Shown here one piece after another: positions 12,187 through 25,057 of a DNA stretch of 64,000 nucleotides. The notes beneath the pieces are model-generated. The model was not told the origin of the DNA, ran no database searches, and saw only the letters and a list, made by a program, of their open reading frames with translations. The translations under genes were made by a program, and so were the position numbers. The DNA comes from Azolla caroliniana (taxonomy: Eukaryota > Polypodiophyta): positions 7,068,001 to 7,132,000 of the forward strand of contig JBHGNT010000010.1 in NCBI GenBank assembly GCA_043228905.1, in the 5' to 3' direction. The first letter of the stretch is position 1. Every line of letters starts with the position of its first letter.

Positions 12187-15100
12187 TTGATGGCATCAAC
12201 ATCCGGCTCGTCAGAAATGAGTCTACGAAAGTTCGATGGATCGAACTTCAACTTCTGGAAGGAACAAATGCAGGACTATCTCATAGTCAAGGGGCAAATC
12301 GATCCCATCGAAAATGAAGAACCTCCAGAAGGATACAAACCAATTGAGTGGCAGAAGCTGGACAGAATTGTCCGCGCCACGATTCGGATGCACCTATCGG
12401 AATCGGTATACTTTACGGTGCAATCGTGTACGACAACATTCGAACTGTGGAAAACACTGTCGGACACTTACGAAAAGAAGGTCGCCGCAACGAAGATGTT
12501 TCTGATCCGGCGCCTCTACAACTTGCGGATGAAAGAATCCGATTCGGTTCAAGCACACCTCAATGAGTACGAAAGCATAAGCTCCCAAATCTCGTCACAG
12601 GGGACGGCAATCGAGGATGAACTTAGAGCAATGATACTCATGAGCAGCCTTCCCTCATCATGGGAAACTTTCGTCACAACTGTGTGCAACGCGTCAACCA
12701 CGGCTGTTAAATACTCCGAAGTCACGAGCGCAATCCTGACCGAAGCAGCTCGGAGAAAGTCTTTCGCCAAAGACTCAACAGACGACGCTTACGTAGTACA
12801 AGGTTCGACAGACCGATCGAACATACGAGGAAGAGATTCCTCACGGCCGCCGAACAATCAGCGAAGACGGAGCCAGTCACGGGATAACCGAATCTGCAAC
12901 TATTGCAAGAAACCCGGACACATCAAAGCCGACTGCCGCGCACTCAAGAACAAGAACAACAAGAAGAGTGGCCGGCATGAGGAGATCAATTACGTCAGCT
13001 TCTCAGCTGATGTACTACCGGACGACCCGAATATACTATCAATCGAAAATCCAGTCGGATCAGAAGTTCTACTCACGACTGAAGAATCGAGCACATGGCT
13101 CTTAGATTCGGGCGTGTCATTTCACGTGACTCCTCATCGATCCCAATTTCGGCAATATACGATCCGTCACTCCGACTCAGTTCGAGTCGGCAACTCACAA
13201 CACTGTGACATCATCGGAATCGGCACAGTAGAGCTCAACCTTGCAGGTGGCTCTACACTTGTACTCCACAATGTCCGACACGTACCCGAGCTCTCAAGGC
13301 CATTGATCTCAGTCTGACAACTAGATGAAGACGGCATTCGTGCCGGCTTTTCTTCGGGAGGGTGGACACTCCACAGGGGGAACCTCCTGCTTGCTAGAGG
13401 ACCCAAGATACACTCACTGTATCCGCTACATGTTACGCTCAGAGAGGGTAACCTGTTTTTGGTGGATATTCCTGTGTCATCACTATGGCACAGAAGATTA
13501 GGACACCTCAGCAAGGCCGGCATTACGCATCTATCTAGAGCCGGATACATCCCTAAACTCTCCTTCTCCGACCATCAATTCTGCGAGCATTGCCAGTATG
13601 GCAAACAAGCAGCCGCATCACACCCGACATTAGCACCAAGAGAAACGAGACCTCTCGATTTGGTCCACTCGGACGTCTGTGGCCCAATGCCGCATCAGTC
13701 TCTCGGCGGTGCCTCTTACTTCGTCACTTTTATTGACGATTCGACTCGAAAGGTGTGGGCTGATCCGATTCGCACCAAAGATCGGGTCTTCTCGATCTTC
13801 TCAGATTGGCTCGCTATGGTAGAAAATCAAACCGACCGAAAGCTGAAATGCTTTCGGACCGACAATGGGGGAGAATTCAAATCCGAAGAATTCGTCAAAT
13901 TCTGCCGACAATGCGGCATCCGACGTGAATTTACGGCACCACACAGTCCGGAGCAAAACGGGATTGCCGAACGCATGAATCGGACAATCCAAGAACGGAT
14001 AGTTTCCATGCTCCAACACTCCGGACTGTCGGATGGCTTCTGGGCAGAGGCTCTACTCACGGCAGTACACATAATCAATATGTCGCCAAGTAGACCTCTA
14101 GGACTTCAAATTCCTCAGGAACTATGGATCGGCAGTAAGCCGAATTACGACAAGCTGAGGATCTTCGGATGCGAGGCGTACGCCCTTATTCCGAAAGATG
14201 ATCGCCGAAAACTTGCACCTCGGTCCAGGAAATGCATTTTCCTTGGATATGGATCCGACGGCGAAATGGGATACCGACTCTGGGACCCCGAACGCAGACA
14301 AATCGTTCGAAGTTCTGACGTTGTGTTCAACGAGTCGGCTATGAATCCATCAGTCGAAAAACCGATCGAAGTCCGAAGGGTAACATTTTCCGATGTGCCG
14401 ACCCTTCAAGAAGGCCCCGCTCTCAACACACGGTTAGCTTCACGGGTAGCTGAACCTTACACTACCGACTCGGCACAGCAGAACAATCCGCTTTCGGACC
14501 ATCCGACCACGATACCCGATGCGACCAGTCCAATCATACCTCGACGATCCGAGAGACTGTCGCAACCTCCGGAGAGGTATTCTCCTGGAATTTTCTTCAC
14601 CGACGCCGGCGAACCGACGTCTTACGAAGAAGCATCGACATCTGTCGATTCAGCCACCTGGCATCTGGCGATGGAGTCGGAAATGCACTCCATTCGGGCA
14701 AACAAGACTTGGGATCTGGTTGAATTACCTAGGAACCGACGTGCTCTTCCTTGCAAGTGGGTTTATCGACTAAAAGAGACGTCTGATTCGACCACCCCAA
14801 AGTACAAGGCCAGATTAGTTGCGAAGGGCTTCCGACAAGAATATGGCGTCGACTTCGACGAGATTTTTTCACCAGTGGTGAAAATGACAACCCTTCGTTT
14901 TCTACTCGGCGTAGTGGCAGCCGACAACTTGGAGCTGATTCAGCTAGATGTCAAAACAGCCTTCCTCCATGGTGATCTCGAGGAGGAAATCTATATGGAG
15001 CAGCCAAAAGGCTTCGTGGCAACTGGCCAAGAACATCTAGTCTGCCGACTCAGGAAGAGTCTATACGGCCTCAAACAGGCACCACGACAATGGTACAAGA

Positions 15101-16738
15101 AGTTCGACGACTTCATCCAATCGATCGGCTTCTCCAAAAGCGATGAGGACCATTGTCTCTTCACCAACACAGCTCAAGATGGATCACCCATCTTCCTCAT
15201 CATTTACGTGGACGACATGCTAATTTCTGGACGCCACGCGGGCGAACTTGCCGATCTCATTCGGCAACTGCGGTTGAAGTTTGCCATGAAGGACCTCGGT
15301 CCGGCACACCACAGACTCGGCATGAAGATTAGTCGGCATCGCAATAAACGACATCTTTTTTTGTCTCAGACCGACTATATCCGACGTGTCTTGGAACGCT
15401 TCAACATGCAATCAGCCAAATCTGCTTCAACCCCGCTCCCAATGAATCTTCGGCTCTCTCAGCGAGACTGCCCGACATCCGGTCCGGAGGGGGAAGATAT
15501 GAAGTCGGTACCGTATGCACCGGCAGTCGGCTCCCTTATGTACCTGATGGTCGCGACACGGCCTANNNNNNNNNNNNNNNNNNNNNNNNNNNNNNNNNNN
15601 NNNNNNNNNNNNNNNNNNNNNNNNNNNNNNNNNNNNNNNNNNNNNNNNNNNNNNNNNNNNNNNNNACCAATCGATCGGCTTCTCCAAAAGCGATGAGGAC
15701 CATTGTCTCTTCACCAACACAGCTCAAGATGGATCACCCATCTTCCTCATCATTTACGTGGACGACATGCTAATTTCTGGACGCCACGCGGGCGAACTTG
15801 CCGATCTCATTCGGCAACTGCGGTTGAAGTTTGCCATGAAGGACCTCGGTCCGGCACACCACAGACTCGGCATGAAGATTAGTCGGCATCGCAATAAACG
15901 ACATCTTTTTTTGTCTCAGACCGACTATATCCGACGTGTCTTGGAACGCTTCAACATGCAATCAGTCAAATCTGCTTCAACCCCGCTCCCAATGAATCTT
16001 CGGCTCTCTCAGCGAGACTGCCCGACATCCGGTCCGGAGGGGGAAGATATGAAGTCGGTACCGTATGCACCGGCAGTCGGCTCCCTTATGTACCTGATGG
16101 TCGCGACACGGCCTGATATTTCTCATGCCGTAGGAGTCGTTAGCAGATTTATGCACAATCCTGGCCGATCGCATTGGAACGCAGTCAAGCATGTGTTCAG
16201 ATATCTGGCTGGCACAAAAGACCATGGCATTCTTTTCGGTCCGAACCGAACCTCAGGCGTAGTCGGTTACACCGACTCGGACTTCGCCGGCTGTATAGAC
16301 AGTCGGAAATCAACAACCGGATACTGCTTCAAATTCGGCAATGGAGCAATCTCGTGGAAGTCGAAACTTCAGGAGTGCACAACGACCTCAACGACCGAAG
16401 CAGAATATGTAGCTGCGTCCGACGCAGCAAAAGAAGCTTTGTGGCTCGGTCGGCTGGCGCACACGTTTCGACAAGTCGACCATGACTCGGCTCCAGTTGT
16501 CTACAGCGACAGTCAAGGTGCTGTTGCCTTGTCGAAAAATCTGGTTCACCACAACGCCTCCAAACATATCGACGTTCGATATCACTTCGTTCGGGACTGC
16601 GTCATTTCAGGGAAAATCGGTCTAGAGAAAATATCCACAACCGACAATGTCGCAGATGGAATGACCAAGTGTCTTTCGGCAGACCGCTTTCGGTCTCTTC
16701 GGCATCAGATGGGCGTAACGACAAACCAGTCCGGTTAG
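12187..16738 (+). pseudogene. Element G gag-pol polyprotein (one stop, assembly gap)
   Basis: The frame starts at the ATG at 12187 after a 683 nt leader, which matches F's start. In order: gag (FDGSNFNFWKEQM), zinc knuckle CNYCKKPGHIKADC (CX2CX4HX4C, about 12895), protease motif DSGVSFHVTP (about 13109), HHCC zinc-binding region (LWHRRLGHL ... CEHCQYGKQ), integrase with DDE context (HSDVCGP, RTDNGGEF, EQNGIAERMN), reverse transcriptase with YVDDM (15208), and RNase H ending at 16738. A single TGA at 13315-13317 replaces the Gly codon seen in F. The usual DSGA of the protease is DSGV here. Otherwise the frame is open to the gap, after which it shifts because of the assembly duplication. Family length and motif set fit a full copia polyprotein. 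Confidence 0.93.
15566..15665. other. Assembly gap (100 N) flanked by a duplicated overlap
   Basis: Exactly 100 N. The 448 bp before it (15117-15564) recur after it (15667-16114), offset 550, with one mismatch seen (15418 C versus 15968 T). These look like two contig ends that overlap but were not merged, not a real sequence gap. Confidence 0.95.
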
Positions 16739-16931
16739 AGCCGGACACAGAGCAGGATGGTTCCCGACAACCGACATCAGTTCCTTAATGATCGGCTTCA
16801 ACTGTTCCGACCCGATCAGTTCGGTCTTCTGCCTTCGGACCCTGCCGACTCGAACAAAGCTGATATGCCCGAGAACCTAAGTCTATACCTGTAATCTTAG
16901 ATAACCCATGTATACGCCCATTACGGGGGAG

Positions 16932-17215
16932 TGTCGAATACAAGTGTATAATGGACGTATTCACACTATCCCTTTGGGCCATTTGTGTAATTAGCATAAA
17001 TGGTAGTTGCCCTAAGTCGGTCACTATATATAGTGACCTTGTAACCCTTTTGTAAGGTTGGATGTTGTATTATTGTTTCTATTGAATAGAAAGTCGTTTT
17101 GTGCCTCTCTCTCTCTCTCTCTCTGTGCACTATCTCAGAAACTGTCATACGCAGGTATTCAACCCTAATCGAATGCTTCTTGATCTTCCGCATCGACACG
17201 GCCTTGTCCCCAACA
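16932..17215 (+). repeat. Element G 3' LTR
   Basis: 284 bp, identical to 11220-11503 as read. It is preceded by the polypurine tract TTACGGGGGAG (16921-16931). Confidence 0.95.
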
Positions 17216-20200
17216 GGTCCTTCATGGCAGACTTCAACCGCAGTTGCCGAATGAGATCGGCAAGTTCGCCCGCGTGGCGTCCAGAGATTAGCATGTCGTC
17301 CACGTAAATGATGAGGAAGATGGGTGACCCATCTTGAGCTGTGTTGGTAAAAAGACAATGGTCCTCATCGCTTTTTGAGAAGCCGATCGATTGGATGAAG
17401 TCATCGAACTTCTTGTACCATTGTCGCGGTGCCTGTTTGAGGCCGTATAGACTCTTCCTGAGTCGGCAGACTAGATGTTCTTGGCCAGTGGCCACGAAGC
17501 CTTTTGGCTGCTCCATATAAATTTCCTCTTCAAGATCACCATGGAGGAAGGCTGTTTTGACATCTAGCTGAATCAGCTCCAGGTTGTCGGCTGCCACTAC
17601 GCCGAGTAGAAAACGAAGGGTTGTCATTTTCACCACTGGTGAAAAAATCTCGTCGAAGTCGACGCCATATTCTTGTCGGAAGCCCTTCGCAACTAATCTG
17701 GCCTTGTACTTTGGGGTGGTCGAATCAGACGTCTCTTTTAGTCGATAAACCCACTTGCAAGGAAGAGCACGTCGATTCTTAGGTAGTTCGACCAGATCCC
17801 AAGTCTTGTTTGCCCGAATGGAGTGCATTTCCGACTCCATCGCCAGATGCCAGGTGGCTGAATCGACAGATGTCGATGCTTCTTCGTAAGACGTCGGTTC
17901 GCCGGCGTCGGTGAAGAAAATTCCAGGAGAATACCTCTCCGGTGGTTGCGACAGTCTCTCGGATCGTCGAGGTATGATTGGACTGGTCGCATCGGGTATC
18001 GAGGTTGGATGGTCCGAAAGCGAATTATTCTGCTATGCCGAGTCGGAGTTGTCCGAGTCGGTAGTGGAAGGTTCAGCTACCCGTGAAGCTAACCGTGTGT
18101 TAAGAGCGGGGCCTTCTTGAAGGGTCGGCACATCGGAAAATGTTACCCTTCGGACTTCGATCGGTTTTTTGACTGATGGATTCATAGCCGACTCGTTGAA
18201 CACAACGTCCGAACTTCGAACGATTTGTCTGCGTTCGGGGTCCCAGAGTCGGTATCCCATTTCGCCATCTGATCCATATCCCAGGAAAATGCATTTCCTG
18301 GACCGAAGTGCAAGTTTTCGGCGATCATCTTTCGGAATAAGGGCGTATGCCTCGCATCCGAAGATCCTCAGCTTGTCGTAATTCGGCTTACTGCCGATCC
18401 ATAGTTCCTGAGGAATTTGAAGTCCTAGAGGTCTGCTTGGCGACATATTGATTATGTGTACTGCCGTGAGTAGAGCCTCTGCCCAGAAGCCATCCGACAG
18501 TCCGGAGTGTTGGAGCATGGAAACTATCCGTTCTTGGATTGTCCGATTCATTCGTTCTGCAATCCCGTTTTGCTCCGGACTGTGTGGTGCTGTAAATTCA
18601 CGTCGGATGCCGCGTTGTCGGCAGAATTTGACGAATTCTTCTGATTTGAACTCTCCCCCATTGTCGGTCCGAAAGCATTTCAGTTTTCGGTCGGTTTGAT
18701 TTTCTACCATAGCGAGCCAATCGGAGAAGATCGAGAAGACACGATCTTTGGTGCGAATTGGATAAGCCCACACCTTTCGAGTCGAATCGTCAATAAAACT
18801 GACGAAGTAAGAGGCACCGCCGAGAGACTGATGCGGCATTGGGCCACAGACGTCCGAGTGGACTAAATCGAGAGGTCTCGTTTCTCTTGGTGCTGATGTC
18901 GGGTGTGATGCGGCTGCTTGTTTGCCATACTGGCAATGTTCGCAGAATTGATGGTCCGAGAAGGAGAGTTTAGGGATGTATCCGGCTCTAGATAGGTGCG
19001 TGATGCCGGCCTTGCTGAGGTGTCCTAATCTTCTGTGCCATAGTGATGACACAGGAATATCCACCAAAAACAGGTTACCCTCTCTGAGCGTAACATGTAA
19101 CGGATACAGTGAGTGTATCTTGGGTCCTCTAGCAAGCAGGAGGTTCCCCCTGTGGAGTGTCCACCCTCCCGAAGAAAAACCGGCACGAATGCCGTCTTCA
19201 TCTAGTTGTCCGACTGAGATCAATGGCCTTGAGAGCTCGGGTACATGTCGGACATTGTGAAGTACAAGTGTAGAGCCACCTGCAAGGTTGAGCTCTACGG
19301 TGCCGATTCCAATGATGTCACAGTGTTGCGAGTTGCCGACTCGAACTGAGTCAGAGTGACGGATCGTATATTGCCGAAATTGGGATCGATGAGGAGTCAC
19401 GTGAAATGACGCGCCCGAATCTAAGAGCCATGTGCTCGATTCTTCAGTCGTGAACAGAACTTCTGATCCGACTGGATTTTCGATTGATAGTATAGTCGGG
19501 TCGTTTGGTAGTACATCGGCTGAGAAGCTGACGTAATTGATCTCCTCATGCCGGCCACTCTTCTTGTCTGATTTCTGAGACTTGTCGTTCTTGTTCTTGA
19601 GTGCGCGGCAGTCGGCTTTGATATGTCCGGGTTTCTTGCAATAGTTGCAGATTCGATTATCCCGTGACTGGCTCCGTCTTCGCTGATTGTTCGGCTGCCG
19701 TGAGGAATCTCTTCCTCGTATGTTCGATCGGTCTGTCGAACCTTGTACTACGTAAGCGTCGTCTGTTGAGTCTTTGGCGAAGGACTTTCTCCGAGCTGCT
19801 TCGGTCAGGATTGCGCTCGTGACTTCGGAGTATTTAACAGCCGTGGTTGACGCGTTGCACACGGTTGTGACGAAAGTTTCCCAGGATGAGGGAAGGCTGC
19901 TCATGAGTATCATTGCTCTGAGTTCATCCTCGATTGCCGTCCCCTGAGATGAGATTTGGGAGCTTATGCTTTCGTACTCATTGAGATGTGCTTGAACCGA
20001 ATCGGATTCTTTCATCCGCAAGTTGTAGAGGCGCCGGATCAGAAACATCTTTGTTGCAGCGACCTTCTTTTCGTAGGTGTCCGACAGTGTTTTCCACAGT
20101 TCGAATGTTGTCGTACACGATTGCACCGTAAAGTATACCGATTCCGATAGGTGCATCCGAATCGTGGCGCGGACGATTCTGTCCAGCTTCTGCCACTCAA

Positions 20201-20357
20201 TTGGTTTGTATCCTTCTGGAGGTTCTTCATTTTCGATGGGATCGATTTGCCCCTTAACTATGAGATAGTCCTGCATTTGCTCCTTCCAGAAGTTGAAGTT
20301 CGATCCATCGAACTTTCGTAGACTCATTTCTGACGAGCCGGATGTGGATGCCATCAA
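17216..20357 (-). pseudogene. Element F gag-protease-integrase-reverse transcriptase, 5' part
   Basis: It starts at the ATG at 20357 and is open to a TAG at 18033-18035, where G has CAG. It then continues in the same frame to 17216, where G enters. Features are gag, zinc knuckle CNYCKKPGHIKADC, protease DSGASFHVTP, HHCC zinc finger, DDE integrase (FRTDNGGEF, PEQNGIAERMN) and reverse transcriptase with YVDDM (about 17300). Relative to G, gag carries six extra residues near KNDKSQKSDKK. Apart from the stop and G, all catalytic motifs are present. Confidence 0.93.
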
Positions 20358-21029
20358 ATTTGGTTTCGGTTGACGAAGCTCGGTTCGGAGTCGACTATGA
20401 ACCTCGTTGGAGTGCAGCCGATTGGCTCACCCGATATCGTTCTAGTCGGATTTGAACCCGAGTCGGTTCGGCTTCGGATATATGTATTGTTGAACTTGCT
20501 CGAATTGACTCCGGTAACTTGAGGGACAGAACCGACTGGTCTTCCCGAGTGTTGCCGAGTCGGAGTGAGCCCGGTTCGCTTCCGAATATATATGCCAAAT
20601 ACCGATTATTGAAACCGATTGTCTGGACCGATTCTGCTTCGGGTGGCTGCAGCGACGAGAGAGACGGATCCAACTGATCCTCCTGAATGTCGATCAGCCG
20701 GATGAAACACGAATTTGGGTTGTTGTCCTTGAAGTCGTCGTTGTGCAGGAAGCCCACCTCAAGCAGTTACGATCAGGGAAGTAGAGTACAACCGACTGGC
20801 TTACTCCGAGTGATGATCTAACGCAGCGAGATTCAAGCTTGTGTTTGCCTACTTTCTTCTCTGTTTCTTCGAATGACGCAAGAGGCCGAATGCATTGCAG
20901 ACTAGGATGAAGCGAAAGGCCGAATACTGTGCAGGCTGTGATGAAGCGAAGAACCGAATGCTGTGCAGGCTGAGACGACGGCCGACAGCGGGATGAAGGA
21001 CCGAATACTGTGCAGGCTCTGATACCAGA
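20358..21029 (-). other. Element F untranslated leader with tandem CTGCACAG repeats
   Basis: This lies between the 5' LTR and gag ATG and opens with the primer-binding site. At about 20885-21030 an imperfect repeat built on CCTGCACAGYATTCGG occurs four times; G's leader has two. No ORF of note is present, consistent with the leader and packaging region of copia elements. Confidence 0.75.
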
Positions 21030-21342
21030 TGTTGGGAACAAGGCCGTGTCGATGTGTAGGATCAAACACCATTTGATTAGGGTTGAATACCTGCGTATGA
21101 CAGTTTCTGAGGTCGTGCACAGAGATGGAGAGAAAGAGAGAGAGAGAGAGACACAGAGGCACAAAAGACTCTTTATTCATAAGAAAATAATACAACACCC
21201 AACCTTACAAAGAGGTTACTAGGTCACTTTATATAGTGACTGACTTAGGGCAACTACCCTTTACGCTAATTACACAAATGGCCCAAACTAGAGCTATACA
21301 AGGGATAGTGTGAATACGTCCATTATACACTTGTATTCGACA
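21030..21342 (-). repeat. Element F 5' LTR
   Basis: 313 bp; it differs from 9816-10128 at two positions by eye. The TG/CA ends and adjoining GAAAC duplication are intact. Confidence 0.94.
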
Positions 21343-24300
21343 GAAACCTCGTTGGAAGTACCTCTTGCTGATGAGGTACTCGCATTATTCCTGCTCGGTT
21401 CCCTCCCAGATAGCTGGGAGACATTAGTTGTCACGTTGGGCAACGCTGGGCCGGAAGGAAAGCAGTTGTCCCTAGCAAGGGTAAAATCAAGCTTGCTAGA
21501 TGAAGAAGCTCGCTGGAAGGACTGGGAGTCCGGAACCGATCCGAAGGCCTTGGTCACGAAAGATGACCACAACCGGGGAAGAGGCGAATATCAAAGTTCC
21601 CAAAACCGGGACAAATCGAGGACGAGGTCGAAGTCAAGGGGGAGGCCTACTTGCTTCTACTGTGGGAAGCCGGGGCACATCCAGAAGAACTGTCGGCATT
21701 TCCAAAAAGAGAAGGAAACCGGCATCACCGATTCGAAGAAGAGTTCAGACCGAAATGGTTCGAACCGGAGAGGCCCGGATCGGAAAGGAACGTTGGCGAT
21801 CGTGACAAGTGAAGAGGAACTGATGCTCATCTCCGAAGAGAATGACTTAAACCTTGTCGGCAACGAGACAACGTGGGTTGTCGATTCTGGAGCATCGTTC
21901 CACTTGACACTGGATCGGAAATGCTTCTCATCCTACACAGCCAATGATCACGATTGTGTCCGGATGGGGAATGAAGGGACATGCCGAATTATCGGCATAG
22001 GAGATGTGCTATTGACGACATCAACCGGATGCAAGTTGTTGTTGAAGGATGTCCGACACGTTCTGGAGGTTTGACTGAACCTGATATCAGTCGGTCGGCT
22101 AGATGATGAAGGCTACACAGGTAGTATCCGGAATAATGTCATGAAGTTCTGCAAAGGGAGCTTAATAGTGGCTCGAGCCCGGAAGGTCAACACACTGTAC
22201 TTGATGAATCCCCAGATATGCCGGGAAGAAGTGAACGTAGCATCTGACACTACTGGTGAGCTGTGGCACAAAAGACTGTGTCACATGAGTGAGAAGGGGA
22301 TGAAGAGGCTTGTCGAAGACAACCTCATTCCGGTTAAGGACGTGCAACTTGAGAAGTGCACCGATTGCCTGGCCGACAAGCAAAACTGCACCTCCTTCTG
22401 GTCAAGACCACCGATGAGACGGAATGCACCACTGGAGCTGGTGCATACCGATGTGTGTCAAGTCAACACGAAGTCACATGCTGCATCGCAGTACTTTGTG
22501 ACGTTCATAGACGACCACAGCCGGAAGCTGTGGGTCTCACCGTTGAAGACGAAGGACCAAGTGTTATCCATCTTCAAGGAGCTCCACGCGAGAGTGGAAA
22601 GAGAAACCGGCCGGAAGCTGAAAACGGTTTGAGCAGATAACGGAGGAGAATACCGGGGGCAGTTCGAGGAGTACTACCGGTCGAAGGGAATCCGGCTTGA
22701 ATTCACCGTGCCGAAGACGCCGGAACTAAACGGGTTGGCCGAAAGGATGAACAAGACCATAATGGAGAGAGTTCGGAGCATGCTCGCACATGCCAAGTTA
22801 CCCAAGACGTTTTGGGCTGAGGCGCTGACGACGACGACCTATGTGATAACAGATCACCCTCAGTACCCTTGGACGGAGACTCACCGCAGAAAGTATGGAC
22901 CGGTAAGGATGTGTCTTACCAGCATCTGAAGGTGTTCGAGTGTCTCGCATACGTGCATGTGGCGAAGGACAAGAGAGCAAAGCTGGATCCGAAGTCCCAG
23001 CCATGCATATTCCTTGGATATGTCAATGATGAGTTCGGTTACCGAGTGTGGGATCTGGTCGACAAAAAGGTGTTCAAGCGTTGGGACATAGTCTTCATGG
23101 AAGACAGGACCATTGCTGACTGGGAGTCGGAGAAGAAGGTAATGAACTCCGGATCATCCATTGAAAACCGGCTTGAGGACAAAAGGATATACCCGGGTTA
23201 AAACCGGATGTTAGCCGGTAACCGGATGACACTCGACGAACCGGCCAGATACGGACAGGAAACCGAACCGACCGAAGAAGAAGAAGAAGAAGAAGAAGAA
23301 GAAGAAGAAGAAGAAGAAGAAGAAGAAGAAGACACCAGAACCGGACAAGATCCCAAATCGGATTCAGATGAAGAACAAACGGAGGAACTGACAGTTAGAA
23401 ACGAAGGACAGAGATATCCTCTTCGGGAGAGAAGAGCCCCCCGAAGATTTCCGGATGCAAGCATGTGTTGCTAACCAATGAGGGGGAGCCGGAAAGCTTT
23501 GAAGAAGCAAGGGGAGACACCCACAACTACAAGTGGTTGAGTGCCATGCAGGATGAGATGGATTCCCTGCATAAGAACCACACATACGAATTGGTGGAGT
23601 TGCGGAAAGGAAAGAGGGCACTCCGGAACAAGTGGGTGTACAAGCTGAAACTGGGAGACGCCGGAAATCCACCAAGGTATAAGGCCCGAATCGTGGTGAA
23701 GGGCTTCCAGTAGAAGAAAGGAGTGGACTTCGATGAGATCTTTGCCCCGGTAGTAAAGATGACATCCATTCGGACAGTTTTGAGAATAACGGCAAGCATG
23801 GACCTCGAGGTAGAGCAACTGGATGTCAAGACAACATTCCTACACAGAGACCTCGAAGAAGAGATCTACATGCATCAATCGGAAGGATTTGAGAAGAAAG
23901 GGAAGGAGCACATGGTGTGCCGGCTAAAGAAGAGCTTATACGGACTGAAGCAAGCTCCCTGACAATGGTACCGGAAGTTTGACTCCTTCATGACCAATCA
24001 AGGGTACCACAAGATGCAGGCCGATCACTATGTGTTTGTGAAGAAATTTGATGGAGGAGATTTCCTGATATTGCTCCTGTACGTGGACGACATGTTGATC
24101 GTCGGACGAGACCAAATCAAGATACGGATGCTGAAGAAGGCCCTTAACCGGACTTTCTCAATGAAAGACTTGGGTTTGACAAGACAGATACTGGGGATGC
24201 ACATAATCCGGGACTGGTTGAAGAAGCAATTGTGGCTGTCACAAGAAAAGTACATGACAAAGGTGCTTCGGCGGTTTAACATGTCAGAAGCAAAACCGGT

Positions 24301-25045
24301 CGGATCGACACCCCCGCCAAACTACAGATTATCAGGTAAGCAAAGCCCGAAGACAAAGGCAGAGAAGGCAGATATGGTGAAGATTCCATATGCCTCTGCC
24401 ATTGGGAGCTTGATGTACGCAATGGTATGTACCCCGCCGGATATCGGATATGCGGTGAGCCGGTTCATGAGCTATCCCGACAAAGAGCATTGGAATGCGG
24501 TAAAATGGATACTCCGGTACTTGAAGGGCACCTTGAGTATGTGCCTCCGATTCGGGTCCGGTAAACCCCTCATGGAAGGCTTTACCGATTTGGATATGTC
24601 GGTTGATGTGGACACCAGGCGGTCAACTTCCAGATATGTCATGACCTATGCAGGGGGAGCTGTTTCGTGGCAGTCGAGGCTGCAGAAGATGGTTGCGTTG
24701 TCAACCACGGAGGCGGAGTACATGGCAGCCATGGAAGCCGGCAAGGAAATATATGGATGAAGGAATTCATCGGAGAGCTAGGGATCCGACAAGAGGAATA
24801 CCAGCTCTACTGCGACAGTCAAAGTGCCATCCACCTTGCAACGAACGCGACATACCATTCCAGAACGAAGCACATCCAATGCAGGCACCACTGGATCCGG
24901 GAGCGAGTTGAAGATCGAGAGTTCGTGCTGACGAAGATCCACACGGAGGAAAACAGATTGGATATGCTGACCAAGGTGCTGACACCCGACAAGCTGGACG
25001 CATGCCGGAAGCTGATCAGACTTACAAGACATCCCATACCGGAGT
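21343..25045 (+). pseudogene. Element C gag-pol, main part, broken
   Basis: In order: gag C-terminus (SWETLVVTLGNAG), zinc knuckle CFYCGKPGHIQKNC (about 21653), protease DSGASFHLT (about 21883), HHCC region, integrase (HTDVC; ADNGGEY just after a stop at 22630), ELNGLAERMN, an acidic linker, then reverse transcriptase with YVDDM (about 24080) and RNase H (STTEAEYMA, CDSQSAIHLA). There are stops at about 22072, 22630, 23712 and 23960, and frameshifts near 22850 and 24755. A GAA microsatellite (about 23274-23332) encodes roughly 20 glutamates where relative B has only a few. Confidence 0.9.
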
Positions 25046-25057
25046 GAAGGGGGAGAT

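Larger units (their letters stand above)
11220..17215 (+). mobile_element. Copia element G, youngest insertion, within F
   Basis: Bounded by GGTCC (11215-11219 and 17216-17220). The two 284 bp LTRs are identical as read. It is the same family as F but in opposite orientation, so the family inserted into its own copy. The apparent 5996 bp includes a 100-N gap and a 450 bp unmerged overlap; corrected length is about 5446 bp, close to F without its insert. Confidence 0.96.
9816..21342 (-). mobile_element. Copia element F, inserted in C's gag and split by G
   Basis: Minus-strand copia bounded by GAAAC (9811-9815 and 21343-21347). The LTRs are both 313 bp (9816-10128 and 21030-21342) and differ at only two positions by eye, so this is a young insertion. 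The primer-binding site TCTGGTATCAGAG adjoins the 5' LTR and a polypurine tract with GGGGGAG adjoins the 3' LTR. Without G the element is about 5.5 kb. Confidence 0.95.

Noticed and set aside
13459-14078. Antisense ORFs opposite integrase of F and G
   Set aside because: Shadows of a well-defined copia frame; present only because the sense frame is intact.
23198-23464. Poly-Ser minus-strand ORF
   Set aside because: Antisense shadow of the GAA tract in element C's pol.
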